DNA of 64,000 bases from Pseudomonas yamanorum (lineage in GTDB: Bacteria > Pseudomonadota > Gammaproteobacteria > Pseudomonadales > Pseudomonadaceae), in assembly GCF_900105735.1 (NCBI RefSeq), contig NZ_LT629793.1:1426001-1490000 (forward strand), given 5' to 3'. The notes beneath the pieces were generated by a model, which did not search any database, had not been told where the DNA came from, and saw nothing but the letters and a program-made list of their open reading frames with translations. Shown piece by piece: positions 18,857-28,040 of the stretch; the stretch's first letter is position 1; each line of letters opens with the position of its first letter. The position numbers and the translations under genes are program-made.

Positions 18857-19654
18857 TTATGGATTATAGAAGCCAAAACAAGCCTTGAACAAAGTTGACA
18901 ACACTGAGAGATTTCCTTTTACACTACTTATCTTCGTCGGTACCTCACCTTTGGGGTAACGCCTTACGGTCGGCAACTCAACACAACTGTAAACCAACTT
19001 AGGAGCACGGTAAGAAAGGTATGCCAAGAGCTCATACGTCGTGAACACATTCCGAAAGGGTGCGACCTTGGCGTCCAATAGCAATCTACGACTGTAGGCT
19101 CGAAAGCCCTGGGTAGTGTCCGTCCACTTAAACCCAGAAAACAAACTGAGCATCGGGGCATGAATAAAGCGGATAGCGAAATGCCGGGAAGGCGGTGTGT
19201 TCTCCGCGATGCCACCCTTCACAAAACGTGAAGCCTGTACAAAGTCTACCTTCCTTTCCAGTGCGTTTATAAAAGCTGGAATAGCAGCAGGATCATCTTT
19301 GTCATTACCATCAATTGTGATGATGCCATCATAGCCCTGATCGAGTGCGAAGGCGTAAGCACACCGCAACTGTGCGCTCAGTTTTCCTGGACCAGTCTTG
19401 ACCAACAGCCCTCTCACACAAAGGCCTTGTAAAGCCGAAAGCTCCAGAGAACCATCAGTGGTACCACCGTCGACAATGATGATATCCGCAACGCTGGAGA
19501 TCTCCAGCGCAGCCATCCTCGACAAAAGACTCGCTATCCGACTACCTTCATTGATGACCGGAATAACCACACACCACGAATACTTACGACCGAGCCACAG
19601 CGGTGTCTCAAAAGACGGAACCTCCCAGGCTTCACGTGTACCAGAACAACTCAT
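18857..19654 (-). CDS. GT2 glycosyltransferase, dolichyl-phosphate-mannose-synthase-like, no membrane helices
   Basis: A 265-residue GT-A fold enzyme. It has WCVVIPVINEGSRI at the start of the nucleotide-binding fold, DIIIVDGGTTDGS, then IDGNDKDDP in the place of the DXD metal site, and QASRFVKGG. The DPM1/GtrB-like pattern suggests transfer of a sugar from NDP to a polyprenyl phosphate at the cytoplasmic membrane face. It lacks the C-terminal helices present in the other GT2 of this unit. The ATG at 19654, after GAGGG, avoids overlap with the upstream gene; an upstream GTG at 19678 is possible. Confidence 0.85.
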   Translation of the reverse strand: MSCSGTREAWEVPSFETPLWLGRKYSWCVVIPVINEGSRIASLLSRMAALEISSVADIIIVDGGTTDGSLELSALQGLCVRGLLVKTGPGKLSAQLRCAYAFALDQGYDGIITIDGNDKDDPAAIPAFINALERKVDFVQASRFVKGGIAENTPPSRHFAIRFIHAPMLSLFSGFKWTDTTQGFRAYSRRLLLDAKVAPFRNVFTTYELLAYLSYRAPKLVYSCVELPTVRRYPKGEVPTKISSVKGNLSVLSTLFKACFGFYNP

Positions 19655-19667
19655 TTTATTGTTACCC

Positions 19668-20030
19668 TCAAGCCACACGGGCGGTAATTAAAAAAACACC
19701 AAAAATCACAAAGACTATTCCTGCGCCAGTCGTCCAATGGAATGTCTCACGGAAAAATATGACAGAAAACAACGCAACAGTTGCAACCGCACCCGCGGTT
19801 AGGATGGGATGTGCGACATTTAATGGAAGCCGCGCGAGGGCGGCGGCATAAAATAGAAACGCACCGCCATATAGCCCTAAACCCAGCCAAAATGGCCAAT
19901 TGGACAGCGCTCCAATCGGGTCACTAAAAGAGGGAAACTTACGAGGCGGTATCATCGCCATTTTTACCAACACGCTGGCGGATGCGTTCGAAAGAATACC
20001 CAGAATGAGGATCAACCATTTGAGACTCAT
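19668..20030 (-). CDS. EamA/SMR-type small transporter, probable lipid-linked sugar flippase
   Basis: A 120-residue protein with four membrane helices, the size of EmrE/ArnE. Features are MSLKWLILILGILSNASASV, the conserved LARLPLNVAHPILTAGAV segment and a last helix TTGAGIVFVIFGVFLI. The size and location beside DPM1-like transferases fit a flippase for an undecaprenyl-phosphate-linked monosaccharide, as for ArnE/F or GtrA. It overlaps the upstream gene by ATGA, so translation is coupled. A function in drug efflux is less likely in this setting. Confidence 0.78.
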   Translation of the reverse strand: MSLKWLILILGILSNASASVLVKMAMIPPRKFPSFSDPIGALSNWPFWLGLGLYGGAFLFYAAALARLPLNVAHPILTAGAVATVALFSVIFFRETFHWTTGAGIVFVIFGVFLITARVA

Positions 20031-20860
20031 ATACCTACCTCTGGCCTCGTACGATAATGAAACTTGGCTACTTTGATTGCCCTCTCAATCGAGTCTTCAT
20101 GCGGCTCATCCTTAGTCGCAACCATCTCGATAGTGACAATCCGCGCCGGAAGATATTGATTAATCGCCAAAGCCATCAACTCATGCCCGGTGCTACCATC
20201 ACCCAAAGGGAGTAAATCAGGCTCGCTGGCATGAATATGCCCGATCAAATCAGCACAATCGCTCAAAATCACCGAAGGTTCTTCACCATTGATCGTCAGC
20301 GCACCGCTATCTAACTGCATTCGAATAGCAGGATGCGCAACCTGTCGGACCACCTCGGAAGTCTCGACACTATCAATCATGAAGTTTGCACCATAACAAG
20401 CAGGATTAGGCTCAAGACAAATCGTTACACCCGCGGCACAAGCAATATGACCCAATTGCCGAAAAAAAGGCACTGCGATCTCCATGGCCTGTTGATGGTC
20501 CAACCCAACCCGGTCACGATTTTTTGGCGAACCAAATACTAATCGAGTCGCGCCAAGTCCAGCACCTATACGGCATACCGCCGCCAAATGTGCCAGCATC
20601 CTCTCCCGGGCTTCAACAGATCCAAATAAATTTAGCCCTGTGGTTCCGAATAAAAGGGCCTGCATACCAGTAATTTCGATGCCCCGTTCCGCCCACCATT
20701 CTTTTACACGAGCAATATCCTCATCCAGCGCAGCGACAGGAATCGGAAAGTATTTACCTGGCGCGATGTCAATAGCATTTATAGAATTGCGACATAAAAG
20801 CGCCGCAATTTTTTCATCTTCCGACACATCCCAGGCGATATTGGATACGGCAAGTCTCAT
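20027..20860 (-). CDS. Sugar phosphate isomerase/epimerase (AP endonuclease 2 TIM barrel)
   Basis: A 277-residue TIM-barrel protein. Predicted metal ligands lie at the ends of strands: Glu in ICLEPNPACYG, Asp in RMQLDSGAL, His in GHIHASEPDLLPLGDGSTGH and Glu in VTIEMVATKDE. The family includes xylose isomerase-like, tagatose 3-epimerase-like and inosose enzymes, so the substrate could be a keto-sugar in free or activated form. It overlaps its neighbours by ATGA at both ends, which places it firmly in the same pathway as the SDR and the flippase. Confidence 0.82.
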   Translation of the reverse strand: MRLAVSNIAWDVSEDEKIAALLCRNSINAIDIAPGKYFPIPVAALDEDIARVKEWWAERGIEITGMQALLFGTTGLNLFGSVEARERMLAHLAAVCRIGAGLGATRLVFGSPKNRDRVGLDHQQAMEIAVPFFRQLGHIACAAGVTICLEPNPACYGANFMIDSVETSEVVRQVAHPAIRMQLDSGALTINGEEPSVILSDCADLIGHIHASEPDLLPLGDGSTGHELMALAINQYLPARIVTIEMVATKDEPHEDSIERAIKVAKFHYRTRPEVGI

Positions 20861-21648
20861 GACGCTCCCCCCCGAACTACGCTAGCTATATGTGGCTCCG
20901 ATTGGGCGTAGGATCGAACTGCCTGGAGCGTATCGCGTGCGCTATATTGATACCCTCCTCGCCCTGCGAAAAGCGCCGCATACTTGCTTTGAAAATCGTA
21001 AGTTGCATAGTCGTTAGGTAGCTCATTAGAAAAAAACTTACCAAAACCCTCCATAGAAACTTCACCAACACTAATAGGCTCTGCTGTAAGATGAATTAGT
21101 TTTAAGTCGGCTGCCATCGCCGTCCGAATGTCATACCAAAGATTAACCATCGGATAAAACTGAAAAATCCCCCGACTGTCTACCGCATCCAGATTATTAC
21201 TATTTAAAAAGTCAAAAATTATATTTTTCCTGAGCCCAGGACCAACCAAACCAGGCAACCGAACAATCAGGTTATCAGGAAAGTTCTCTTCAACAAATTT
21301 TTCCAGCAGTCGGCGATGCAAACCGTACGCATGAAGGTCATGCTCATCGACAGGCGAATCTTCGTTGACACCTACCGCGTCTTTAAAAACATCCGCGGTA
21401 CTAATTAAGACAAATCTTTTACACTGAATATTTTTTAGGTGAGCAATAAGCCCGTTAATTTTTTCAAGGTCAGCCGCAGGATCTTTGTTGGCCATCCACT
21501 TTTTCGCTGGCGCTCCGGCGCATACCACCAAATCAAAACTTTTATTATCGATTTCGCCAATAGTTGTTGAGCGATAAATCTGATCAAAAGCACACTGCTT
21601 CAACAGTGTGCTACCTACAAACCCTGAAAATCCGATTAATGCATTCAT
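20857..21648 (-). CDS. Short NAD(P)-dependent epimerase/dehydratase-like protein with YxxxR
   Basis: A 263-residue extended-SDR protein. The dinucleotide loop is GFSGFVGS (residues 6-13), ISTADVF gives the Ser/Thr site near 83, and the usual YxxxK catalytic pair reads Tyr108-GLH-Arg112. Arg in place of Lys is unusual, though some sugar-nucleotide SDRs carry it. It probably oxidises or reduces a sugar (4-keto reductase or epimerase half-reaction). It overlaps the isomerase gene by ATGA. A 198-bp gap separates it from the FAD oxidoreductase gene upstream. Confidence 0.8.
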   Translation of the reverse strand: MNALIGFSGFVGSTLLKQCAFDQIYRSTTIGEIDNKSFDLVVCAGAPAKKWMANKDPAADLEKINGLIAHLKNIQCKRFVLISTADVFKDAVGVNEDSPVDEHDLHAYGLHRRLLEKFVEENFPDNLIVRLPGLVGPGLRKNIIFDFLNSNNLDAVDSRGIFQFYPMVNLWYDIRTAMAADLKLIHLTAEPISVGEVSMEGFGKFFSNELPNDYATYDFQSKYAALFAGRGGYQYSARDTLQAVRSYAQSEPHIASVVRGGAS

Positions 21649-21846
21649 TTTAATATTTCCATTTTTTTGGAGTGCAGGATATTGATCACATGCCCCGACA
21701 CCAACACTCGACTTTCACGAAATAAACATTGACGAAGCATTCACCTCATAAACAGCATCTACCAATCTAACGTTAAAAATTAATGCCAAGAGGATCAAAA
21801 AATAAAAAGCACAAGATTCTTAAGAAAGAGATACTCCACTCTTTCA

Positions 21847-22977
21847 TTAAAAACTTTCATCCATCTTCTCCAACACATCATAAATATTATCAATTTTTCC
21901 ACCAAGGATTGAAAAACATCCAGGCAACTCCAAATGTCTCTCAAAGAGAATCGGGCGTCCATCGTCACTCTCATTCCTGGTTAGAACGGTTTTAATCTCA
22001 AACAATGAGTGTCTATACTCGGCTTTTAATATTTCGGGAACGTATCGTCCAGCATCCCTTATCATTCGATCCACGCGAGACTCTTTCTGATAATTTCCTA
22101 ACTTTTCGTACGGATCAACACCTTGTTGATCAGTCCAGTGCAGGTGGGGTGTATAACGCACATGAGACAAACTGTGCAGCCCACGAGCTGGAAACGGCAT
22201 CATCGAAAAAAATGGCCCATCCATCACCGTAATTCCTAACCCCGAAAGTGAGTCAGGCATCTTCATTAACGGCATCTCTGTAATTTCTTGCTTTAAACCG
22301 CTACGAACGCCACAAAACCCACCCGATAGTTGGTTGAGACCACTATAGGTACAATTGAAGATTAGTCGGGTCGAGAGAAGCCTTTCGCAGCCTTCCGTTG
22401 CTTTTAGCACAATGTTTAAAGGCACAGACAAGCCTTTAAAAATTTTTGCCGCGCGAGTGTTACAGAGCACCTCGATACCGCTCACGCTTAGCTCGCTTTC
22501 GGCCCACTTAGCCAACTTTATTGTGTCGAATGCGTACTCTTGGACTAGGAAAACATCTTCGATCAAACGAGGCTCAAAAAGAGCGCGCAACTCAGGGCTG
22601 GCAGAGGAGATTGGAGCGTCTATGCTGTGGCAAAATCGCTCAAATTGTTTTGCGGTAACCTTAGAATTACGCCGCGCTATGGCGTAAAGCTTGGTAAAAT
22701 CCTGTCTTATCGCTTGCGGCCAATCCCTTGCAAATTTTGGCAAATTTACGCGACTTCGATAAGCGGTTGTAAAACTACGCGGATAATGGTAACCATTATG
22801 TACGCGAGCCTGATTATTATAAGACGCCCTTGACAGAAGAGCTGACTCAGCTTCGACTAATAGAACTCGCTTAAGCCCTCTCTGATTTGCGAGATAAAGC
22901 GCTATAGTTGCCCCATAAAAGCCGCCACCTATAACTACTGCATCATAGTCTGTGCTTTGTGGGTTCTCGCAAGCCAT
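21847..22977 (-). CDS. FAD-dependent oxidoreductase (DAO family)
   Basis: A 376-residue flavoprotein. The N-terminal Rossmann motif is AVVIGGGFYGATIA with the acidic residue VEAE closing the fold. A conserved-looking patch NNQARVHNGYHYPRS follows, then substrate-domain segments, and the C-terminal FAD contact LGGKIDNIYDV. DAO-type enzymes oxidise C-N or C-O bonds; in a sugar operon the likely substrate is a hydroxyl or amino group of the sugar. The ATG at 22977 overlaps the GT2 stop as TGATG; an alternative GTG is one codon earlier. No signal peptide, so it acts inside the cell. Confidence 0.83.
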   Translation of the reverse strand: MACENPQSTDYDAVVIGGGFYGATIALYLANQRGLKRVLLVEAESALLSRASYNNQARVHNGYHYPRSFTTAYRSRVNLPKFARDWPQAIRQDFTKLYAIARRNSKVTAKQFERFCHSIDAPISSASPELRALFEPRLIEDVFLVQEYAFDTIKLAKWAESELSVSGIEVLCNTRAAKIFKGLSVPLNIVLKATEGCERLLSTRLIFNCTYSGLNQLSGGFCGVRSGLKQEITEMPLMKMPDSLSGLGITVMDGPFFSMMPFPARGLHSLSHVRYTPHLHWTDQQGVDPYEKLGNYQKESRVDRMIRDAGRYVPEILKAEYRHSLFEIKTVLTRNESDDGRPILFERHLELPGCFSILGGKIDNIYDVLEKMDESF

Positions 22978-24002
22978 CACAAAATACGTTCACTTTTAGC
23001 TGAATCAGTATCAGAACGCCCCGACACCACTTCCTCAATATTAAGTTTTTGCAGACGGGTGATGCGAGAGCTATTAAACTCTTGGGCCACATGATAAAGG
23101 GGCCCCTCGTTCGATAAGCTCGCCATATTCAAGATATACTCCCCGAGAACCAGTAACACTAATGAAATCAGAAAAAACATCCCAGACTGCTGCAATGAAA
23201 AACTGATCCATCCTGGAGCCACATTGGTTTTCAAAACACCCACCGCCACAATATAAAAGCAGTACAACAGATTGGCAACCGCACCAAACAATGAAAGCGA
23301 CGTCACCAATCGCATCGGCGCCCGGGTTGTTGAGACCAGTAAACGCATCCCCCGATCGATACTCTCCCCCAAGCGCTTTGGTTCTGAGCATTTTGGCTCC
23401 GCGCTATAACTCAAATGAGCTTTCGCAAATCCGCCAGTAGCGGGTAGATGGCGATAGGAAATTGCAGGCTGGGGGTGCTGAAGAATAAAATTTATTACTC
23501 GCTTACTAAGAATTCTATATTGAGGCGCCTCTGTGGCCAAATGCACACCGTTGAAGTGACTATATAAATTATGAAAAATACTATTCGCCCAACGGTATGC
23601 GAGGCTCTGCTTGGGTTTCCGCGCGTTATTCGCGAAAACCACATCTGCACCACTCAAGGCATGTTCGAGCATCTTGGGTATGAACTGAATGTCATCAGAT
23701 AGCGGGTCTATAACCGCGACGAAGTCCCCAAGTGCGTTTTCCAGCCCTACCCAGGATGCCGTATCGGCGTCTACCTCTTTAGTTAGGGCGTAAACCTGAA
23801 GATTGGCTAATCCAGTCTCTTCGGTCAGTCTTTTCAACACACAGATGCTGTCATCATTCGAAGCGTTATCGACAACAATCAACTCATAGTCACTGACGAT
23901 CGGCGCAATAACAGACGCAAGATCACGAAGCACCCGTTCAGTTTCCTGCGAGCGATTACGGACAACAAATACCACGGATAAAAAACAAGGGAAAAAATCC
24001 AT
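22977..24002 (-). CDS. GT2 glycosyltransferase with C-terminal membrane helices, polyprenyl-phosphate type
   Basis: A 341-residue DPM1/GtrB-like enzyme. The GT-A domain has VVFVVRNRSQETERVL, LIVVDNASNDDS and VAVIDPLSDD at the metal site; two strong membrane helices follow at about 233-260 and 270-300. This layout belongs to enzymes that load a sugar onto undecaprenyl phosphate. It is the first gene of the six-gene unit and starts at 24002 behind GAGAGTCTGAG. Its position with a flippase downstream supports a Gtr-like modification pathway. Confidence 0.84.
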   Translation of the reverse strand: MDFFPCFLSVVFVVRNRSQETERVLRDLASVIAPIVSDYELIVVDNASNDDSICVLKRLTEETGLANLQVYALTKEVDADTASWVGLENALGDFVAVIDPLSDDIQFIPKMLEHALSGADVVFANNARKPKQSLAYRWANSIFHNLYSHFNGVHLATEAPQYRILSKRVINFILQHPQPAISYRHLPATGGFAKAHLSYSAEPKCSEPKRLGESIDRGMRLLVSTTRAPMRLVTSLSLFGAVANLLYCFYIVAVGVLKTNVAPGWISFSLQQSGMFFLISLVLLVLGEYILNMASLSNEGPLYHVAQEFNSSRITRLQKLNIEEVVSGRSDTDSAKSERIL

Positions 24003-24070
24003 CTCAGACTCTCTAATAAAAACTATGCAAGCCCTGTCATTGGTTATTAAGCCCCCGCTAAAAGTCTATT

Positions 24071-24092
24071 TGGCTTAACACCTTCGACTACC
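24071..24092 (-). promoter_or_regulatory. Partial JUMPstart-like sequence upstream of the six-gene unit
   Basis: On the minus strand GGTAG, then 7 bases, then TGTTAAGCCA occurs about 70-90 bases before the first gene. The enterobacterial JUMPstart element contains GGTAGCTGTTAAGCCA, but there the two blocks are one base apart, and the ops core GGCGGTAGC is missing here. It may be chance or a diverged anti-termination site. Confidence 0.25.
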
Positions 24093-24919
24093 AAAGTCGC
24101 GATACCTGAGATAAATGAATCGGCAAACATCACAACCCATTCACTACTTGACAATCGACCTAAAAGTTTTAAAACTTTAAGAACTATCAAGTAAAAACTA
24201 TAAAAATATGGCCAACGTTACCACGAAAGGGGTTTTTATCACATGACAAGGCAGCAAATATTGATAGCGCGCAGGTGCTGATTTTACGGGAAACCTGTGC
24301 AGCCAGCGTCCAGGCTTGCTGTGCCGCAAGCGATACCAGCTAGAGGAGGCTTATGTGCGCATAAATCTCACCTAACGCAAGATTGGAGGGCATGGCGCTT
24401 TCTGTCGTCGGGTCCGTGGCAGGGAGTTTCAAAGTCTGATGATCTGGCCTGGCGCGGCCGCCCCCCCACCTGAGCAGCAAGTGCAGGGCCGGCTTTCGTG
24501 ATCTAGACAAAGCTGTAGACCTTTGTGCTTGCCGTCACGCCTTTGGCGATAGCACTAAACATCGAAGCCTTCGCCCAGCCATCAAAGGCTTTACCACTCA
24601 TTAGCAGGATTGCTAGCAGTCTGAAAACTGGAAAGAAGCTATTACGCGCCCTTATCAGTCGATTTCGCGGTGTATTGCGAACGATAAAACGCACCGGGTC
24701 GCACTAGCCAGCGTCCTAGTGCATTCGTTCTCAACAAGCGCGTCACACAGACTAAGCAGTTATCTCTAGTGCTTTGTAAGTGTGACAGCTGCTGACTGAA
24801 GGACGGTGCGGCACTGGCTATGCTTCGAAACCGGGAGCCTCCAAGTCTTGCACCGTGCATTGGTGAGTCATACAAGATCGTTGAGGCTCTATGCGGCGTC
24901 CACAACGCGAAATCAGTAG
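24093..24919. other. Long gap without a convincing gene between wbpM and the six-gene unit
   Basis: Short minus-strand frames of 87 codons (24642-24905) and 63 codons (24503-24694) overlap in different frames, which is what a decayed gene looks like, but I recognise neither. The gap also holds a 16-bp palindrome AAAGTTTTAAAACTTT (24163-24178) and a 7-bp inverted repeat GCACTAG/CTAGTGC (24701-24722) that could follow the wbpM transcript. Base composition shifts between AT-rich near 24.2 kb and more balanced near 24.4-24.9 kb, suggesting a junction. Confidence 0.45.
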
Positions 24920-26914
24920 TCAGGGTTCGAGGCGCCGTTGCTGGTAGATCCAGTCGACAATTTCACCGTCTGGCGCGTAGCCACTTACGGTATCGCGAAG
25001 CAACTGGCGAACGCGGGTGTAGTCATCCTGCTCAACGCTCGCGAGAAGCTCAGTCAACTTGCCCTTGAGCACATCCCAAGGCAGGTGATCTTCATTGGCG
25101 CTCATGATCATCGGGTGCTGAGTGGCCACCACGTTGTCACCAATCAGCAATTCTTCATACAACTTTTCTCCAGGGCGCAGGCCGGAAAATTCGATAGCAA
25201 TATCACCGTGAGGATTTTTGTCGGAGCGAACACTCAGACCGGACAGATGGATCATTTTCTCGGCAAGCTCAATGATCTTTACCGGCTCCCCCATATCAAG
25301 CACAAACACATCCCCACCCAGCCCCATGGACCCGGCCTGAATCACCAACTGAGCAGCTTCGGGGATAGTCATAAAGTAGCGGGTGATTTTAGGGTGAGTC
25401 ACAGTCAGTGGACCACCCGATTTGATTTGCTTGTGAAACAGCGGAATGACTGAACCGGACGAGCCCAGCACATTACCAAATCGAACCATGGTGAAACGGG
25501 TTTTGTTGACCCGCGACACGTTCAATTTATCGCCGAAGAGCACAGGGGCCAGTTCTCGGCTCAGGGCCTGGAGAGTCAACTCCGCAAGGCGCTTCGTACT
25601 GCCCATCACATTGGTTGGACGAACAGCCTTATCAGTAGAGATCAGCACAAAATTAGCCACCCCAGCCTGCAAGGCGGCCTGGGCTGTATTCAATGTACCC
25701 ATCACATTGTTCAACACGCCTTCGGCGATATTGTGTTCAACCATCGGCACATGTTTGTAAGCAGCTGCGTGATAAACCGTGTCGACACGCCAGGTTTTCA
25801 TGACATCCAGCAATTTCGACTGATTACGAACCGAGCCCAGTATCGGTAATACCTTTACAGGCAACGACTCACGGGTAATACGCTGTTCAAGTTCAGAAAA
25901 GATGCTGTAGAGGTTGAACTCACTGTGCTCAAACAACAGGAGCGTTAATGGCCGAAGGGCGAGAATCTGCCGGCAAAGCTCAGAACCAATGGAACCGCCG
26001 GCGCCAGTTACTAGAACGTTCCGACCCTTGATGCAATGTTCCAGCAACTCGGACTGGGCAGGCACGGCGTCGCGACCAAGAAGGTCGGCGATGTCCACTT
26101 CCTGAATGTCATCCACTTTGACCCTACCGCTGGCCAAGTCCATAAAACCCGGAACGCTTCGTACGTGGAGCGGAAAGCCTTCAAGAAAGCCGAGGATTTC
26201 TCGGCGACGGCCGCGATTCGAAGACGGGATTGCGAGCAGGATCTCCTGAGCGCCCGTAACGTCGATCATCCGCTGGATGTGCTTGGGCTTATAGACTTGC
26301 AAGCCTGAAATGACACGATCTGAAATGCTGATATCGTCGTCGATAAATGCGACCGGACGCATCACCCGCCCCATTCGCAACGCGGCAACCAATTGATTGC
26401 CGGCAGCTCCCGCGCCGTAGATCGCAACTCGCGGCAGACCATCTTCCCGGCTGGTGAACGGCACATGTTGCGCTGCGGCGAACCAATCGCCCAGAAAGTA
26501 CTGGCGCATGGCCAGACGCAGTCCACCCACCATAATCAGGCTGAGCCACCAGTAGTTGAAAATGATGGAGCGCGGAACCACTGTTTGGTGGTTTCCATAC
26601 CAATACACCAACACACCCAAAATAAGAGACGATAAGCTGACAGCCTTGATGATGGCTATCAGGGCATCATTACCGAAGTAGCGCATGACCGCCCGGTACA
26701 TCCCAAAGCGGATGAACAAAGGTATCGCCACTACGGGTGCGGCGATAAACAGCCAGCCGTGAGCACGGAGGGGATTAACCATCTCGTCCACCCCGAGCCG
26801 TACGACGAAAGCAAGCCATAAAGCAGCCCAGACAACAAATATGTCGGTACCGACTTGAATCAATCGTTTTTTTCGACGTGGTAACCCGACCAAAAATGCT
26901 CGCAATCTATCCAT
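24920..26914 (-). CDS. wbpM: WbpM, membrane UDP-GlcNAc 4,6-dehydratase
   Basis: A 664-residue protein. The N-terminus has about four membrane helices, then a first Rossmann-like region (YGAGAAGNQLVAALRMG), then the catalytic SDR domain with VTGAGGSIGSELCRQ. The catalytic area reads STDKAVRPTNVMGSTKR, with Met in place of the SDR Tyr as in WbpM/FlaA1. It turns UDP-D-GlcNAc into the 4-keto-6-deoxy intermediate used for D-QuiNAc and D-FucNAc, and is needed for O-antigen in many Pseudomonas. It is the last gene of the O-antigen operon, 100 bases after wbpL. The ATG at 26914 is preferred to a GTG at 26929. Confidence 0.96.
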   Translation of the reverse strand: MDRLRAFLVGLPRRKKRLIQVGTDIFVVWAALWLAFVVRLGVDEMVNPLRAHGWLFIAAPVVAIPLFIRFGMYRAVMRYFGNDALIAIIKAVSLSSLILGVLVYWYGNHQTVVPRSIIFNYWWLSLIMVGGLRLAMRQYFLGDWFAAAQHVPFTSREDGLPRVAIYGAGAAGNQLVAALRMGRVMRPVAFIDDDISISDRVISGLQVYKPKHIQRMIDVTGAQEILLAIPSSNRGRRREILGFLEGFPLHVRSVPGFMDLASGRVKVDDIQEVDIADLLGRDAVPAQSELLEHCIKGRNVLVTGAGGSIGSELCRQILALRPLTLLLFEHSEFNLYSIFSELEQRITRESLPVKVLPILGSVRNQSKLLDVMKTWRVDTVYHAAAYKHVPMVEHNIAEGVLNNVMGTLNTAQAALQAGVANFVLISTDKAVRPTNVMGSTKRLAELTLQALSRELAPVLFGDKLNVSRVNKTRFTMVRFGNVLGSSGSVIPLFHKQIKSGGPLTVTHPKITRYFMTIPEAAQLVIQAGSMGLGGDVFVLDMGEPVKIIELAEKMIHLSGLSVRSDKNPHGDIAIEFSGLRPGEKLYEELLIGDNVVATQHPMIMSANEDHLPWDVLKGKLTELLASVEQDDYTRVRQLLRDTVSGYAPDGEIVDWIYQQRRLEP

Positions 26915-27014
26915 AGCCGTTCGCCCCACCTGTGACTTCTCCTACAGTTTTTTAACGCGGATATTTACGCTTTAAATAGACCACGGTTCATTTAAAATTC
27001 GATCTATTCGGAGA

Positions 27015-28040
27015 TCAGTGTTCATCTGTACCCTCAAGTGCGCCAGCTTGAAATTTCACCGCCATGACAATCAGCGGAAGGTACGCGATTACCAGACCCA
27101 AGGCACCAGCCAACCCGAAATATGCGACACACACTGAGATCGGTAGCAGCCAGAACAAATTTACAGCCGCAACAAATAATGTGACCGGCAGGTGACGACC
27201 AAATCGCCTGCTGGCAAATTGGTAAGCGTGACTACGATGAGCCTCGTATACCCTATCCCCACGCAAAAGACGACGGATTAATGTGTAGGTCGCGTCAACG
27301 ACAAATACCCCGAGCAAAATCAGCCACGACCACAATAATTGAGATGATGCCCAGGCCGCCTGAACCGAGAGTATGCCCAAGATAATGCCAAGAAAACCAC
27401 TTCCGGCATCCCCCATGAATATCCGTGCCGGTGGAAAATTCCAGAATAAAAATCCTAGTACGGCAGCAGCCAGAAGCATCGGGAGCCAAATCAAACTGTC
27501 GAAACCGGTCAGCCAGTAGAGCAGGCAGGCCCCCAGGCAAGCACTAATAGCTTCAACACTGGCTATCCCATCGATTCCATCCATGAAGTTATAAAGATTC
27601 AGCATCCACACGAGATATAAAACGGCCGCACAGTGACCAAACCATTGAAGGTCGACGCTCACCCCAAAAAAACTCAATGGAGGCAACCCTCCTAACCAAA
27701 AAAGCGCCCAAATAGAAGCAGTGAAATGGCCTAGCAACCGCCACCTGGCAGCAATGTGGCCATGATCATCCATAAAACCAATGAGTGCGACCAACGCTCC
27801 AGCGCCGCCCAATGCGATCAAAACAGGTAAGGGGGCAAGCTGCGCAATGCCCAATAACAAGAGCGAGAAAAGAAACGTCAGGACAATAGACACACCGCCA
27901 CCACGGGGGGTAGGTATGGAGTGAGAACTGCGCGCGTTAGGAACATCAATAATACTTTTCGCAAGAGCATAACGGCGTAAACCTGCCGTCAAAAAAAATG
28001 ATAAAAAAACAGCTAAGAGTATCAACCATCCGGTGATCAT
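27015..28040 (-). CDS. wbpL: WbpL-like polyprenyl-phosphate N-acetylhexosamine-1-phosphate transferase
   Basis: A 341-residue enzyme with about ten membrane helices, of the MraY/WecA/WbpL family. Conserved motifs are SSHSIPTPRGGG, the Asp-Asp pair in GFMDDHGH, NLYNFMDGIDG, and FMGDAGSGFLG. It starts the O-unit by placing a sugar-1-phosphate (in WbpL, FucNAc or GlcNAc type) on undecaprenyl phosphate. It begins one base inside the stop of the preceding reductase gene (TAATG). The pairing with a WbpV/WbpK-type reductase and WbpM matches known serogroups. Confidence 0.93.
   Translation of the reverse strand: MITGWLILLAVFLSFFLTAGLRRYALAKSIIDVPNARSSHSIPTPRGGGVSIVLTFLFSLLLLGIAQLAPLPVLIALGGAGALVALIGFMDDHGHIAARWRLLGHFTASIWALFWLGGLPPLSFFGVSVDLQWFGHCAAVLYLVWMLNLYNFMDGIDGIASVEAISACLGACLLYWLTGFDSLIWLPMLLAAAVLGFLFWNFPPARIFMGDAGSGFLGIILGILSVQAAWASSQLLWSWLILLGVFVVDATYTLIRRLLRGDRVYEAHRSHAYQFASRRFGRHLPVTLFVAAVNLFWLLPISVCVAYFGLAGALGLVIAYLPLIVMAVKFQAGALEGTDEH

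Noticed and set aside
24503..24905. Two short minus-strand frames as genes
   Set aside because: No ribosome site, no recognisable family and overlap in different frames; treated as possible remnants only.
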